64,000 bases of DNA, taken from the NCBI GenBank assembly GCA_041394945.1, contig JAWKHH010000002.1, positions 62,001-126,000 of the forward strand, written 5' to 3'. Shown piece after piece: positions 14,520-23,000 of this stretch (position 1 is its first letter; each line of letters opens with the position of its first letter). The translations under genes were made by a program, and so were the position numbers. The notes under the pieces are model-generated. The model had not been told where the DNA came from and searched no databases. It saw only the letters and a list, made by a program, of their open reading frames with translations. This stretch comes from Bryobacteraceae bacterium. Its GTDB lineage: Bacteria; Acidobacteriota; Terriglobia; Bryobacterales; Bryobacteraceae.

Positions 14520-16823
14520 ATGCGTTGGATTCTGGCGGCGGTTCTCTGTTTTCCGGCGTTGGCGGCGGAGTCCGCACCGCGCAACCGGTTGGTGGGCCAG
14601 TACTGCCTGGGGTGCCATGCAAAGGGCTCGAAGACAGGCCTGGCGCTGGAGGGCGTGGATGCCGGCGACGCGGCTGCGCGTCCGGATATCTGGGAGAAGG
14701 TGGCGCGGAAGCTCGAAGCGGGCGAGATGCCGCCAGTGGGCGTGCCGAGGCCGGGCGGGGCTGTGCTTCGGGGGTTCGCGGATGGCTTGGTGCGCGACTT
14801 GGATGACGCGGCGCGGCGCGCGCCATTCGCCGGTCGCACGGTAATCCGGCGGCTGAACCGCACAGAATATGCCAACGCCATTCGCGATCTGCTTGCGGTG
14901 GAATTGCCGCTGGCGGCGGAACTGCCCGAGGATGGGATCGCGGCGGGCTTTGACAACATCGCCGACGCGCTTTCGATGTCGCCGCTATTGCTGGAGCGGT
15001 ACTTGAAGGTGGCGCGGCGAGTGAGTGAGCTGGCCACGGGAACGGCCGAGGCATCCACCGTCACCGAGATCTATCCGGCCACTGAGACCCAAGCGGTGTG
15101 GCAGAACGGGATGCCGTTCGGGACGCGCGGCGGGATCCGGGTGCGGCACTACTTCCCTGTGGATGGCGAGTACGATTTGCGCGCGTTTCTGGACAAGGAG
15201 AGCTTGACTCCGACCGAAGGCGTCCGGTTCTTCCGGACCCGCGTGCGGGTGGAGGCCGGGGCGCACACGGTGATCGTGACGTTTCCCGATGAGTTCGCCG
15301 CGCGGGAAGGGCCGGTGAGCGACGTTTCGGGGCCGGGTGGGAAGGCGCTGGGCGGAGTGCTGGATCTGCTGGGGACGGCGGTTCGGCCGACGATCGATTT
15401 TCGGATGGATGGGCGACGCGTGAAACTGTTCGAGATCGCAGGAATGACCGCTGGAGAGGCGGCGTTCGACGGGCAGCCCGGGCCGCCGACGCTGGCGCGC
15501 ATCGAGATCACCGGACCGGTTGCGGCGGCGGGAGTGAGCGAGACCGAAAGCCAACGGCGGATCTTCGTCTGCCGGGAGCGGAGCACGGCCTGCGCATCGC
15601 GAATCCTGACGGGCATCGCGCGCCGGGCGTTCCGGCGCGATGTGACGTCGACCGATGTCCGGCCTTATGTGGCGACGTATGAGTCCGCGGCCGCGAAGGC
15701 AGGGTTCGAGCAGGCGATTGCCGTGGCCGTTCGGGACATCCTGCTGGCGCCGGATTTTCTTTTCCGGTTGGAGTTCGATGGGCCGGGCGGGGGCGCGGCA
15801 CATTCAGTGTCGGCGTTCGAATTGGCGTCGCGCCTGTCGTTCTTCCTGTGGAGCACGATTCCGGACGATGGGCTGCTTGACCGCGCGGCGAAGGACGACT
15901 TGTTGAAGCCCGGTGCGCTGGCGGCGGAGGTTCGGCGCATGCTGGCCGATCCCCGATCGGAAGCGTTGGCGGACAATTTCGCGGCGCAGTGGCTGGGATT
16001 GCGCACCCTTGAAGAGGCCAAGCCGGACCGGGCGAGTTTTCCGGAGTTCGACTCGGCGCTCGAGGCTGCATTCCGCCGGGAAACGGAGCTGTTCATCCGT
16101 AGCGTGATGCGCGAGAACCGGCCGGCGGCCGATCTGCTGGGAGCGAATTACACGTATCTGAACGACCGGCTGGCGCGGCACTACGGAGTGCCGGGCGTTG
16201 TGGGCGCGGGATTTCGGCGCGTGACACTGCCCGCGGAGTCCCACCGCGGCGGATTGCTAGCGCAAGGGAGCGTACTGATGCTGACTTCGCACTCGACGCG
16301 GACGTCGCCGGTACTGCGCGGTAAGTGGCTTCTCGACAACTTACTCAATTCGCCACCGCCTCCTCCTCCGGCGAATGTTCCGGCGTTAGATGAGAGTCCC
16401 TCGGACGGGCGCAAGCTGACGACGCGCGAGCAGATGGAACGGCACCGGAAGAATCCGGTGTGCGCAGGCTGCCATTTGCGGATCGACGCGCTTGGGTTCG
16501 CGCTGGAGAACTACGACGTGATCGGACGTTGGCGGACGGATGAAGGCGGCAGCGCGATCGACACGACGGGCCAACTGCCGGGCGGGCGGGTGCTACGAGG
16601 TCCGGACGGGCTGCGGGAGCTGATGCTGGAAGATGGCCGTTTCACGAGGGGGATGGTGGAACGGCTGATGACTTACGCGCTCGGGCGGCAAATGGATGCC
16701 CGGGACCAGCCGGCGGTGCGGGAAGTGTTGCGGACGACAAAGCCGGGCGGCTACCGGTTTCAGGACGTGGTTGCCGCGGTGGCGAGCAGTGTTCCTTTTC
16801 GAATGAAGCAGGCAGGGCCATGA
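14520..16823 (+). CDS. DUF1592/DUF1588-type cytochrome-like protein (PSCyt family)
   Basis: This is a 767-residue exported protein. A signal peptide (MRWILAAVLCFPALAAE) is followed at once by a haem c motif C-L-G-C-H (29-33). The order is then the DUF1587-like segment RLNRTEYANAIRDLL, the DUF1595-like region, the DUF1592 region (LASRLSFFLWSTIPDDGLL), DUF1588 (RGGLLAQGSVLMLTSHSTRT, then SPVLRGKWLLDNLL), a second C-x-x-C-H (CAGCHLRID) and DUF1585 at the end (VERLMTYALGRQMDARD). These proteins are abundant in planctomycetes and acidobacteria; their reaction is unknown. An in-frame ATG at 14463 is possible, but 14520 places the signal peptide correctly. The end overlaps the DUF1552 gene by four bases. 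Confidence 0.88.
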   Translation: MRWILAAVLCFPALAAESAPRNRLVGQYCLGCHAKGSKTGLALEGVDAGDAAARPDIWEKVARKLEAGEMPPVGVPRPGGAVLRGFADGLVRDLDDAARRAPFAGRTVIRRLNRTEYANAIRDLLAVELPLAAELPEDGIAAGFDNIADALSMSPLLLERYLKVARRVSELATGTAEASTVTEIYPATETQAVWQNGMPFGTRGGIRVRHYFPVDGEYDLRAFLDKESLTPTEGVRFFRTRVRVEAGAHTVIVTFPDEFAAREGPVSDVSGPGGKALGGVLDLLGTAVRPTIDFRMDGRRVKLFEIAGMTAGEAAFDGQPGPPTLARIEITGPVAAAGVSETESQRRIFVCRERSTACASRILTGIARRAFRRDVTSTDVRPYVATYESAAAKAGFEQAIAVAVRDILLAPDFLFRLEFDGPGGGAAHSVSAFELASRLSFFLWSTIPDDGLLDRAAKDDLLKPGALAAEVRRMLADPRSEALADNFAAQWLGLRTLEEAKPDRASFPEFDSALEAAFRRETELFIRSVMRENRPAADLLGANYTYLNDRLARHYGVPGVVGAGFRRVTLPAESHRGGLLAQGSVLMLTSHSTRTSPVLRGKWLLDNLLNSPPPPPPANVPALDESPSDGRKLTTREQMERHRKNPVCAGCHLRIDALGFALENYDVIGRWRTDEGGSAIDTTGQLPGGRVLRGPDGLRELMLEDGRFTRGMVERLMTYALGRQMDARDQPAVREVLRTTKPGGYRFQDVVAAVASSVPFRMKQAGP

Positions 16824-18124
16824 TACTCACTGGAAAACATTTGCCGAGAAGAACGGTTTTGCGTGGAGCGGGCACGGCGTTGGCGCTCCCGCTGCTGGAT
16901 GCGATGATTCCCGCTGCGCGCGCGGAGAAAGATACGGCGGCGCCGGTGCGACGGCTGGGGTTCATCATGTACCCGCTGGGCGTAGACGAGGACCGGTGGC
17001 GTCCGAAGGGGGAAGGCGCGAGCTACGAGTCCTCCGAAGCGCTACAGCCCCTGGCGCCGCATCGCGGCAAGTTCGTGGTGATCAGCGGGCTTTCTTCGGA
17101 TCCGGATCGCTCCAAGCCGGGGTTTCACGACCGAGCGTTGTCGTCGTTCATGACGGGCGTGGAGATGACTAAGGGCCGGGTGCAGGTGGGGATCTCAGTG
17201 GATCAACTCGCCGCGCAGACGCTGGGGAAGCAGACGCAGTTCGCATCGTTGGAACTGGCGGCGGAGAAGACCAATCTCGGGGCGGGGCATATCGGACCGG
17301 TGTTCAAGAGCGCGACGGTTGCGCTGCCTTTCGAACACAATCCGCGGAGAGTTTTCGAACGGTTGTTTGGGGAAAGCGGGAAGATCGACCCGAAGGCGAC
17401 GGCGGCGCGGGAGGCTTCCGACCGGAGCAGTCTGGACGCGGTTACGGAACGGATCGCGGAGTTGAAGAAACAGTTGGGCGCGGGGGATAGGCAGAAGCTC
17501 GAGGAGTATGTGGAATCGATTCGGGACGTGGAGCGGCGGATTGATGTGGCGATGCGGAAGCCGCCGGTGGACCTGCCGGAGACCGAGCGGCCCGCGGGCG
17601 CGGCCGATTCGTGGGTGGAGAACGTCAGGGTGCTGTTTGACCTGCAGGCGCTGGCGCTGCAGGCGGATCTGACCCGCGTGTGGACCTTCCTCTACGGGCG
17701 CGAGGCGACATCGATGTCGTTCCCGCACCTGGGGATCACGATGGGGCACCACGAGATCTCGCATCACAACTTCGAGAAGGAAAAGCTGGACGCGCTGGCG
17801 AAGATCAATGTAGACCAGTCGCGTTTGTTTGCTCACTTCCTTTCGCGGCTGGATGGGCTGAAGGAAGGCGGGGGGACGCTGCTCGATCATTCGTTGATTC
17901 TGTACGGGAGCAATTTGAGCGTGCCGACGTCGCACAGCCAGCGCGACCTGCCCATCATTGTGGCGGGCGGGGCGGCGGGGCGAGTGAAAGGTGGGCGGTA
18001 CCTGAAGTTCGCCGGCGACGAGACACCGCTGACGAACCTGTACCTCACCATGTTGGACAAGGCTGGGATTCCGACGGAGAAGTTTGGCGATAGCACGGGT
18101 CCGTTGAATCGCCTGGAGGTTTGA
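16820..18124 (+). CDS. DUF1552 Tat-exported protein
   Basis: This is a 434-residue protein. HLPRRTVLRGAGTALALPLL is a twin-arginine signal with the DAMIPAARAE stretch typical of DUF1552. The body shows the family's conserved GFIMYPLGVDEDRW, KFVVISGLSSDP, a His-rich TSMSFPHLGITMGHHEISHH near 300 that could bind metal, and LDHSLILYGSNLS. DUF1552 proteins belong to a sulfatase/alkaline-phosphatase-like group of unknown activity and almost always follow a DUF1592 gene, as here. The start codon overlaps the previous stop (ATGA), so the pair is translated together. Co-export of the two proteins as partners is an inference from this linkage. Confidence 0.88.
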   Translation: MILTGKHLPRRTVLRGAGTALALPLLDAMIPAARAEKDTAAPVRRLGFIMYPLGVDEDRWRPKGEGASYESSEALQPLAPHRGKFVVISGLSSDPDRSKPGFHDRALSSFMTGVEMTKGRVQVGISVDQLAAQTLGKQTQFASLELAAEKTNLGAGHIGPVFKSATVALPFEHNPRRVFERLFGESGKIDPKATAAREASDRSSLDAVTERIAELKKQLGAGDRQKLEEYVESIRDVERRIDVAMRKPPVDLPETERPAGAADSWVENVRVLFDLQALALQADLTRVWTFLYGREATSMSFPHLGITMGHHEISHHNFEKEKLDALAKINVDQSRLFAHFLSRLDGLKEGGGTLLDHSLILYGSNLSVPTSHSQRDLPIIVAGGAAGRVKGGRYLKFAGDETPLTNLYLTMLDKAGIPTEKFGDSTGPLNRLEV

Positions 18125-19782
18125 TGCGGTACGCGCTGCTTGGGATTTTGGCGTCAGTGCCGGCGTGGTGCGGCGGGCTGCTGCTCGATGCGGCGCGCGG
18201 GGACGACGCGGCGGCGGTGAAGGTGTTAATTCGCGGCGGGGCCGATGCGAACGAAGCTGGTGAAGACGGCACCACCGCACTGGCGTGGGCGGCGAACCGC
18301 TGCAACGCTGCGATTGCCGGAACGCTGCTGGCTGCCGGCGCCGATCCGGACCGGACGAGCGAGATGGGGATTGGTCCGCTGTGGCTTTCCATCACGAATG
18401 GGTGCGAGGGGATGCCTGCGACGCTGCTGGCGGCGGGTGCGAATCCGAATGTGGCTCGCGAGAACGGCGAGAGCCCGCTGATGGTGGCGGCACGACTGGG
18501 GCAGGTGGCCGTGATGGAGGCGTTGATCGCGCGAGGGGCGGACGTCAACGCCCGGGACAAGAAGTTCGGTCAGACGGCGTTGATGTGGGCGGCGCGGAAG
18601 CCGGCCGCGGTGAGACTACTGCTGGCGCATGGGGCGGATGCGAAGGCGCTTACGAGCGAATGGGAGGTGAAGTACACCGTCTATGCGCCGACGACGGTGA
18701 CGCTCGGCAAGACCGGGATTCCGTGGAACACGGACGGTGCGTTCGTGGGCCGAGCGGGTGGAAGGAGTGCGCTGTTCTTCGCGGTGCAGGCGCACGAGCG
18801 GGAGTCCGCGAGGATGTTGATCGAGGCTGCGGCGGACGTGAACGCCGCCGATGCCGGCGGAACGACTCCGCTGCTCGCCGCGCTGTATAACTGGGATCCT
18901 CCGGAAGTTACCTTCATTCCGGGCAAGGGGGCGCCGGCCCCGGCCGGGAGTTCGCAGCGGTTTCGCCCGGATCTGGCGATGGCGGAGTTGTTGATCGAAC
19001 GGGGCGCGAAGCCTGGAGGAGCGGACGCGGCTGGATACACGGCGCTGCACGGGGCGGCGTTGGCGGTGGCGGACGCGGCGCTCGGTCCGGAATTCCGCCG
19101 GGGCGGGGCATACGGAAACAAAGCGGCGCTGCTTTCGATGGGGCGCGCGGCGAGCGAAGCAAGCGAACTGCCGGCGGCGCTTGGCATCGTGGAAAAATTG
19201 CTGGCGGCGGGAGCCGATCCAAACCGGCAGACGGTCTTTCCGACGCCAGGGCCGGCCGGGGATGTGCGGATCAATCCGGCTCCTCCGGGGTCGTCGGCGT
19301 ATCACATCGCGGCGGCGTCGCGGAGCTTGGAGTTGGTAAGGATGCTCTCGGCTAGCGGAGCCGATTCGAATTTGCTTCGCAAGGACGGGCACACGCCGTT
19401 CTCCGTGGCAGTGATGGCCGGGGACGTGGAAGTGGCGAAGTACATGCTGGAGCACGGTGCGGATCTCGAGAAGATATACGATCCGACCGAGAAGATCCCG
19501 GATCCGGTGGAGCCAATCACGGTGACGCGGCAGAAGCAGACGATCATGCATATCGCGGCGCTGAGCGGGTCGCCGGCGATGGTGACGTTTCTTCGCTCGA
19601 AGGGGGCAAGGATGGATCTGCGGAATTCGGCAGGGGAGACGCCGCTCGACCTGGCGGATCACCAGGAGCGGTACCGCGAGGCGATTATGAAGCAGGCAGC
19701 GGAAGGGGACGCGGAGAAGGTTGCGAAGGTCGTGCGGCCCACCGAGATGACCGCAGCGTTTCGCGCGGCGATAGGGCGTTAG
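18124..19782 (+). CDS. Exported ankyrin-repeat protein
   Basis: This is a 552-residue protein with a short signal peptide (MRYALLGILASVPAWCGG) and repeated ankyrin units: LLDAARGDDAAAVKVLIRG, GTTALAWAANRC, SPLMVAARLGQVAVMEALIA, QTALMWAARKPAAVRLLLA, then ESARMLIEAAADVNAADAGG, YTALHGAALAVADA, HTPFSVAVMAGDVEVAKYML and QTIMHIAALSGSPAMVTFL. Between units are longer insertions than in eukaryotic ankyrins. Ankyrin proteins bind other proteins; the partner here is plausibly one of the two co-transcribed exported proteins. The ATG at 18124 overlaps the DUF1552 stop by one base (TGATG). Confidence 0.87.
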   Translation: MRYALLGILASVPAWCGGLLLDAARGDDAAAVKVLIRGGADANEAGEDGTTALAWAANRCNAAIAGTLLAAGADPDRTSEMGIGPLWLSITNGCEGMPATLLAAGANPNVARENGESPLMVAARLGQVAVMEALIARGADVNARDKKFGQTALMWAARKPAAVRLLLAHGADAKALTSEWEVKYTVYAPTTVTLGKTGIPWNTDGAFVGRAGGRSALFFAVQAHERESARMLIEAAADVNAADAGGTTPLLAALYNWDPPEVTFIPGKGAPAPAGSSQRFRPDLAMAELLIERGAKPGGADAAGYTALHGAALAVADAALGPEFRRGGAYGNKAALLSMGRAASEASELPAALGIVEKLLAAGADPNRQTVFPTPGPAGDVRINPAPPGSSAYHIAAASRSLELVRMLSASGADSNLLRKDGHTPFSVAVMAGDVEVAKYMLEHGADLEKIYDPTEKIPDPVEPITVTRQKQTIMHIAALSGSPAMVTFLRSKGARMDLRNSAGETPLDLADHQERYREAIMKQAAEGDAEKVAKVVRPTEMTAAFRAAIGR

Positions 19783-20873
19783 CCGCCGACGAACTCGGCG
19801 AGGACTTCGTTCGACACTAGAACTCCGCGATCGGTGAGCCGCAGTTGCGCGCCATGGAATTCCAGCAACCCGGCCTGGACAAAGCGGTCAATGGCGGCGG
19901 CGTGGCGGGCGCGTTCTCCGGGTGTGACGTCGACGCCGCCCGAGAGGCGGAGGCCCACGAAGAATCGCTCTTCGTCGTTGGCTGGCGCCTCTTCGACGCA
20001 GGCTGTGCCTTCGCGGTGGATGCGATCGATGTAGCCGGCCGTCGAATCGCAGTTGGCGCGGCGCACGCGCCCGTCGAAGGAGTGCGCGTCGACGCCGAAG
20101 CCGACGTAGGGCTCCCGTCGCCAGTACTTCAGGTTGTGGCGCGACTCGCGGCCTGGCTTAGCGAAGTTCGAGATTTCGTAGCGGTGGGTCCCATCGCCGG
20201 CGAGGGCGTCGACGGCGGTTTCGTAGAGTTCGGCGGTCATTTCCTCGTCCGGAACCTGTGCCGCGCCGTACCGGGAGCCGAGCACAAGCAGTTCATTTCC
20301 GAGGCGGCTGTCTTCGTCGACCTCGAGGATGTAGACGGAGACGTGGGGAGGATCCAGGCGGCGGATCCAATCGAGCGACTCGCGCCAGGATTCGGCCGTT
20401 TGCCAGGGGAGCCCGGCAATCAGATCGATGTTGATGTTGCCGATGCCGGCGGCGCGGAGGATGTCGATCTCGGCGGCAACTGTTGCGGCGTCATGCCGCC
20501 GGCCGGTTTGGCGGAGTTCCCGGGCGACGAAGGACTGGACGCCGAGGCTGACGCGATTGATACCGGCGTTGCGCCAGGCGGCGGCCAAATCAGGGTGGAT
20601 TGTGCCGGGGGCGACTTCGATGGTGGCCTCGCTCCAGGGCCGGCCGGGGAGCGCGTTCAGGATGCCCGCGAGATCGTCCGCGGCGAGGCGGCTGGGCGTG
20701 CCGCCGCCGAGGTAGATGGTTTCCGGCGTCCAATGCCAGCGGTGCGCGGCGATTTCGGAGGAAAGGGCGGCGAGATAGGTGCGTTCGGTTTCGGGGGGGA
20801 GCACGCCGGAAGCGAAGTTACAGTAAGTGCACTTCTGCGTGCAGAAGGGGTATGAAATGTAGACGCCGGACAC
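19779..20873 (-). CDS. hemW: HemW-type radical SAM haem chaperone (coproporphyrinogen dehydrogenase-like)
   Basis: This is a 364-residue protein. GTG 20873 gives an N-terminus VSGVYISYPFCTQKCTYCNF with the radical SAM C-x3-C-x2-C cluster motif at C11, C15 and C18. Further HemN/HemW features are IYLGGGTPSRL, the SAM-contacting ATIEVAPGTI, GINRVSLGVQSF, DLIAGLPWQT and a C-terminal HemN_C winged domain. The length is that of HemW, not of the longer HemN oxidases, and the HemN-specific N-terminal extension is absent, so haem trafficking is more likely than coproporphyrinogen oxidation. It lies two bases after the frataxin-like gene. A much longer open frame upstream is an artefact of high GC. Confidence 0.85.
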   Translation of the reverse strand: MSGVYISYPFCTQKCTYCNFASGVLPPETERTYLAALSSEIAAHRWHWTPETIYLGGGTPSRLAADDLAGILNALPGRPWSEATIEVAPGTIHPDLAAAWRNAGINRVSLGVQSFVARELRQTGRRHDAATVAAEIDILRAAGIGNINIDLIAGLPWQTAESWRESLDWIRRLDPPHVSVYILEVDEDSRLGNELLVLGSRYGAAQVPDEEMTAELYETAVDALAGDGTHRYEISNFAKPGRESRHNLKYWRREPYVGFGVDAHSFDGRVRRANCDSTAGYIDRIHREGTACVEEAPANDEERFFVGLRLSGGVDVTPGERARHAAAIDRFVQAGLLEFHGAQLRLTDRGVLVSNEVLAEFVGG

Positions 20874-20875
20874 GC

Positions 20876-21196
20876 CTAAAGGTGCACGGATTCGCCAAGG
20901 TGTTCGGTGATGGCGGCGGCGACGACCTGACGCAGCGGGCGGCCTTCGAGCGAGAACACGCCGGCGCCTTCGTCCCAGGAGAGCTTGTAGCTCCTGACGT
21001 TGGCGGAGATCCAAATTTGGCTCACGGGTGAGTTGGGTGACACGACGAACTTGGCGGGAGGATCGTCGAACTCGATTGTGAGGGCGCCGGTGTTGAAGTC
21101 GGCTTCGAAGCCATGGTCGTCGGCGGCGACATTGAGGGCGTCGAACAGGTCTTCGAGCGCGGCGTCGGCGCGTTTGTGAAAGAGGGCGTCGTCCAT
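20876..21196 (-). CDS. cyaY: Frataxin-like iron-donor protein
   Basis: This is a 106-residue protein with the frataxin/CyaY fold pattern: an acidic first helix (ADAALEDLFDALNVAADD), then strands ALTIEFDDPPAKFVVSPNSP and SQIWISANVRSYKLSWD, ending in a second helix (LRQVVAAAITEHL). The strand motif P-x-x-Q-I-W-(I/L)-S-A is diagnostic of the family. Frataxins regulate iron delivery and cysteine desulfurase activity in Fe-S cluster assembly in the cytoplasm. ATG 21194-21196 is chosen because the homology begins there; the open frame runs further upstream without homology. The stop is two bases before the HemW start, coupling an iron protein to an Fe-S haem chaperone. Confidence 0.82.
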   Translation of the reverse strand: MDDALFHKRADAALEDLFDALNVAADDHGFEADFNTGALTIEFDDPPAKFVVSPNSPVSQIWISANVRSYKLSWDEGAGVFSLEGRPLRQVVAAAITEHLGESVHL

Positions 21197-21251
21197 AGGC
21201 GTCACTGCCAGTATCGCAGGCACGCGGCGCGGGGCGGTATGCTGGGCGGTA

Positions 21252-23000
21252 ATGCTGAGATCGTGTGTGATGGGAATGGCGGCCGCTGCCGCTCTTTGGG
21301 CGCAATCGGCGGACCTGGTGGTGCACAGTGCGAAGGTGGTTACGGTGGACGCGGGCTTTCGGGTCGCGCAGGCGTTCGCGGTGCGCGGGGACCGAGTGGT
21401 CGCGGTGGGCACGAACGCGGCCATGCTGCGAATGGCAGGTCCGAAGACGGAGCGCGTGGATGCCGGGGGTCGCGTGGTGCTGCCGGGGCTGGCCGATACG
21501 CATGTCCACGCTGGCTCGGCGGCGCTCTATGAGTTTGACCATACGGTGCCGGACATGGAGACGGTTGAGGATGTGCTGCACTATGTCGGCGAGCGGGCGA
21601 AAGTGGTTCCGGAGGGGGCGTGGATTCGTGTGTCGCAGGTGTTCATCACGAGGCTGCGCGACCAGCGATTTCCGACTCGGGCGGAGTTGGATCGAGTGGC
21701 GCCGAAACACCCGGTGTATTTCAGCACGGGGCCCGACGCTTCGCTCAACTCGCTGGCGTTGCAACTCAGCGGCATCGGCGACGATTTTCAGGTGACCGAC
21801 GGGAGGCCGTGCCGCCTTGAGCGGGACTCCGCCGGCAAATTGACGGGGATTATCCGAAGCTGCGGGCGATTCGTGAAATACAAGCCTTCGGTGAACACGC
21901 CGAGTGCGGAGGACCGGCGGGCGCGGCTGAAGCTACTGCTGGCCGATTACAACGCGATCGGGATCACGTCGATCGCGGATCGCGATACGGACGACGGCGA
22001 AGTGGAGGTGTATCGGCAGTTGTACGAGCGTGGCGAGTTGTCGTGCCGGGTGTTCATGAACCTCAGCGTGGATGCGCAGGAGCCGCTGGAGGTGATCGAA
22101 GCGCGGCTGAAGAAAGCGGCTGCCGATCCGCTGCATGCCTATAACAATCGGCTGTGGCTGCGGGGGATCAAGATGTATCTGGATGGCGGGATGCTGACGG
22201 GGAGCGCGTTCATGATCGAGCCTTGGGGGGTAAGCAAGGTCTACTCGATCGAGGATCCGAATTACAAGGGCATGCGGTACATTCCGGCCGAAAAGCTGTA
22301 CCCGATCGTGCGGGCGGCGATGCGGCTCAACCTGCAGCCGACGGCGCACTCGGTGGGCGATGGGGCGGTGCGGGCGCTGGTGGAGGCTTATGAGCGCGTG
22401 GACGCGAACGACTTCAAAGTGCGGTCGCAGCGGCCGTGCGTGACGCATTCGAACTTCATGACGCCGGAGGCGATCGATACCATGAAGCGGATCGGAGCGG
22501 TAGCCGACTTGCAGCCGGCGTGGTTGTGGCTGGATGGAGCGACGCTGAAGAAGCAGTTCGGCGACGCGCGGCTTTCGTATTTTCAGCCCTACAAGACGCT
22601 TTTTGAGAAGGGCGTGCCGGTGGGGGGCGGGTCCGATCACATGCAGAAGATCGGGAGCATGCGGTCCATCAATCCGTACAATCCGTTTCTCGGCATGTGG
22701 ATCACGCTGACGCGGAGGCCGCGGTGGATGGAAGGCGCGCTGCATCCGGAGCAGATCATTACGCGGGAGCAGGCGATCCGGTTCTACACGATGAACAACG
22801 CATTCCTCACATTCGAGGAGAAGGAAAAAGGGTCAATCGAAAAGGGCAAGCTGGCGGACTTCATCGTGTTGGACCGCGACATTCTCACGTGTCCGGTGGA
22901 CGATATCAAAGATACGCGCGTGCTGGGCACTTATGTCGGCGGCCGGCAGGTCTATTCGGCGGAGAGCTTCCGGAAGAAAGCAACTCCAGCGGTGAAGTAA
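21252..23000 (+). CDS. Exported amidohydrolase (YtcJ/Amidohydro_3 family)
   Basis: This is a 582-residue protein. A short hydrophobic N-terminus (MGMAAAAALWAQSADLVV) suggests export. The amidohydrolase core follows: GGRVVLPGLADTHVHAGS supplies the H-x-H metal ligands, then LRGIKMYLDGGMLTGSAF, TAHSVGDGAVRALVEAYE (a third His), PCVTHSNFMTPEAIDTMK (a fourth His), GVPVGGGSDHMQK with the catalytic Asp, and the C-terminal composite domain GSIEKGKLADFIVLDRDIL. The layout is that of the YtcJ-like amidohydrolases; the substrate is unknown. Its 3' end overlaps the convergent permease gene by 49 bp. Confidence 0.87.
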   Translation: MLRSCVMGMAAAAALWAQSADLVVHSAKVVTVDAGFRVAQAFAVRGDRVVAVGTNAAMLRMAGPKTERVDAGGRVVLPGLADTHVHAGSAALYEFDHTVPDMETVEDVLHYVGERAKVVPEGAWIRVSQVFITRLRDQRFPTRAELDRVAPKHPVYFSTGPDASLNSLALQLSGIGDDFQVTDGRPCRLERDSAGKLTGIIRSCGRFVKYKPSVNTPSAEDRRARLKLLLADYNAIGITSIADRDTDDGEVEVYRQLYERGELSCRVFMNLSVDAQEPLEVIEARLKKAAADPLHAYNNRLWLRGIKMYLDGGMLTGSAFMIEPWGVSKVYSIEDPNYKGMRYIPAEKLYPIVRAAMRLNLQPTAHSVGDGAVRALVEAYERVDANDFKVRSQRPCVTHSNFMTPEAIDTMKRIGAVADLQPAWLWLDGATLKKQFGDARLSYFQPYKTLFEKGVPVGGGSDHMQKIGSMRSINPYNPFLGMWITLTRRPRWMEGALHPEQIITREQAIRFYTMNNAFLTFEEKEKGSIEKGKLADFIVLDRDILTCPVDDIKDTRVLGTYVGGRQVYSAESFRKKATPAVK

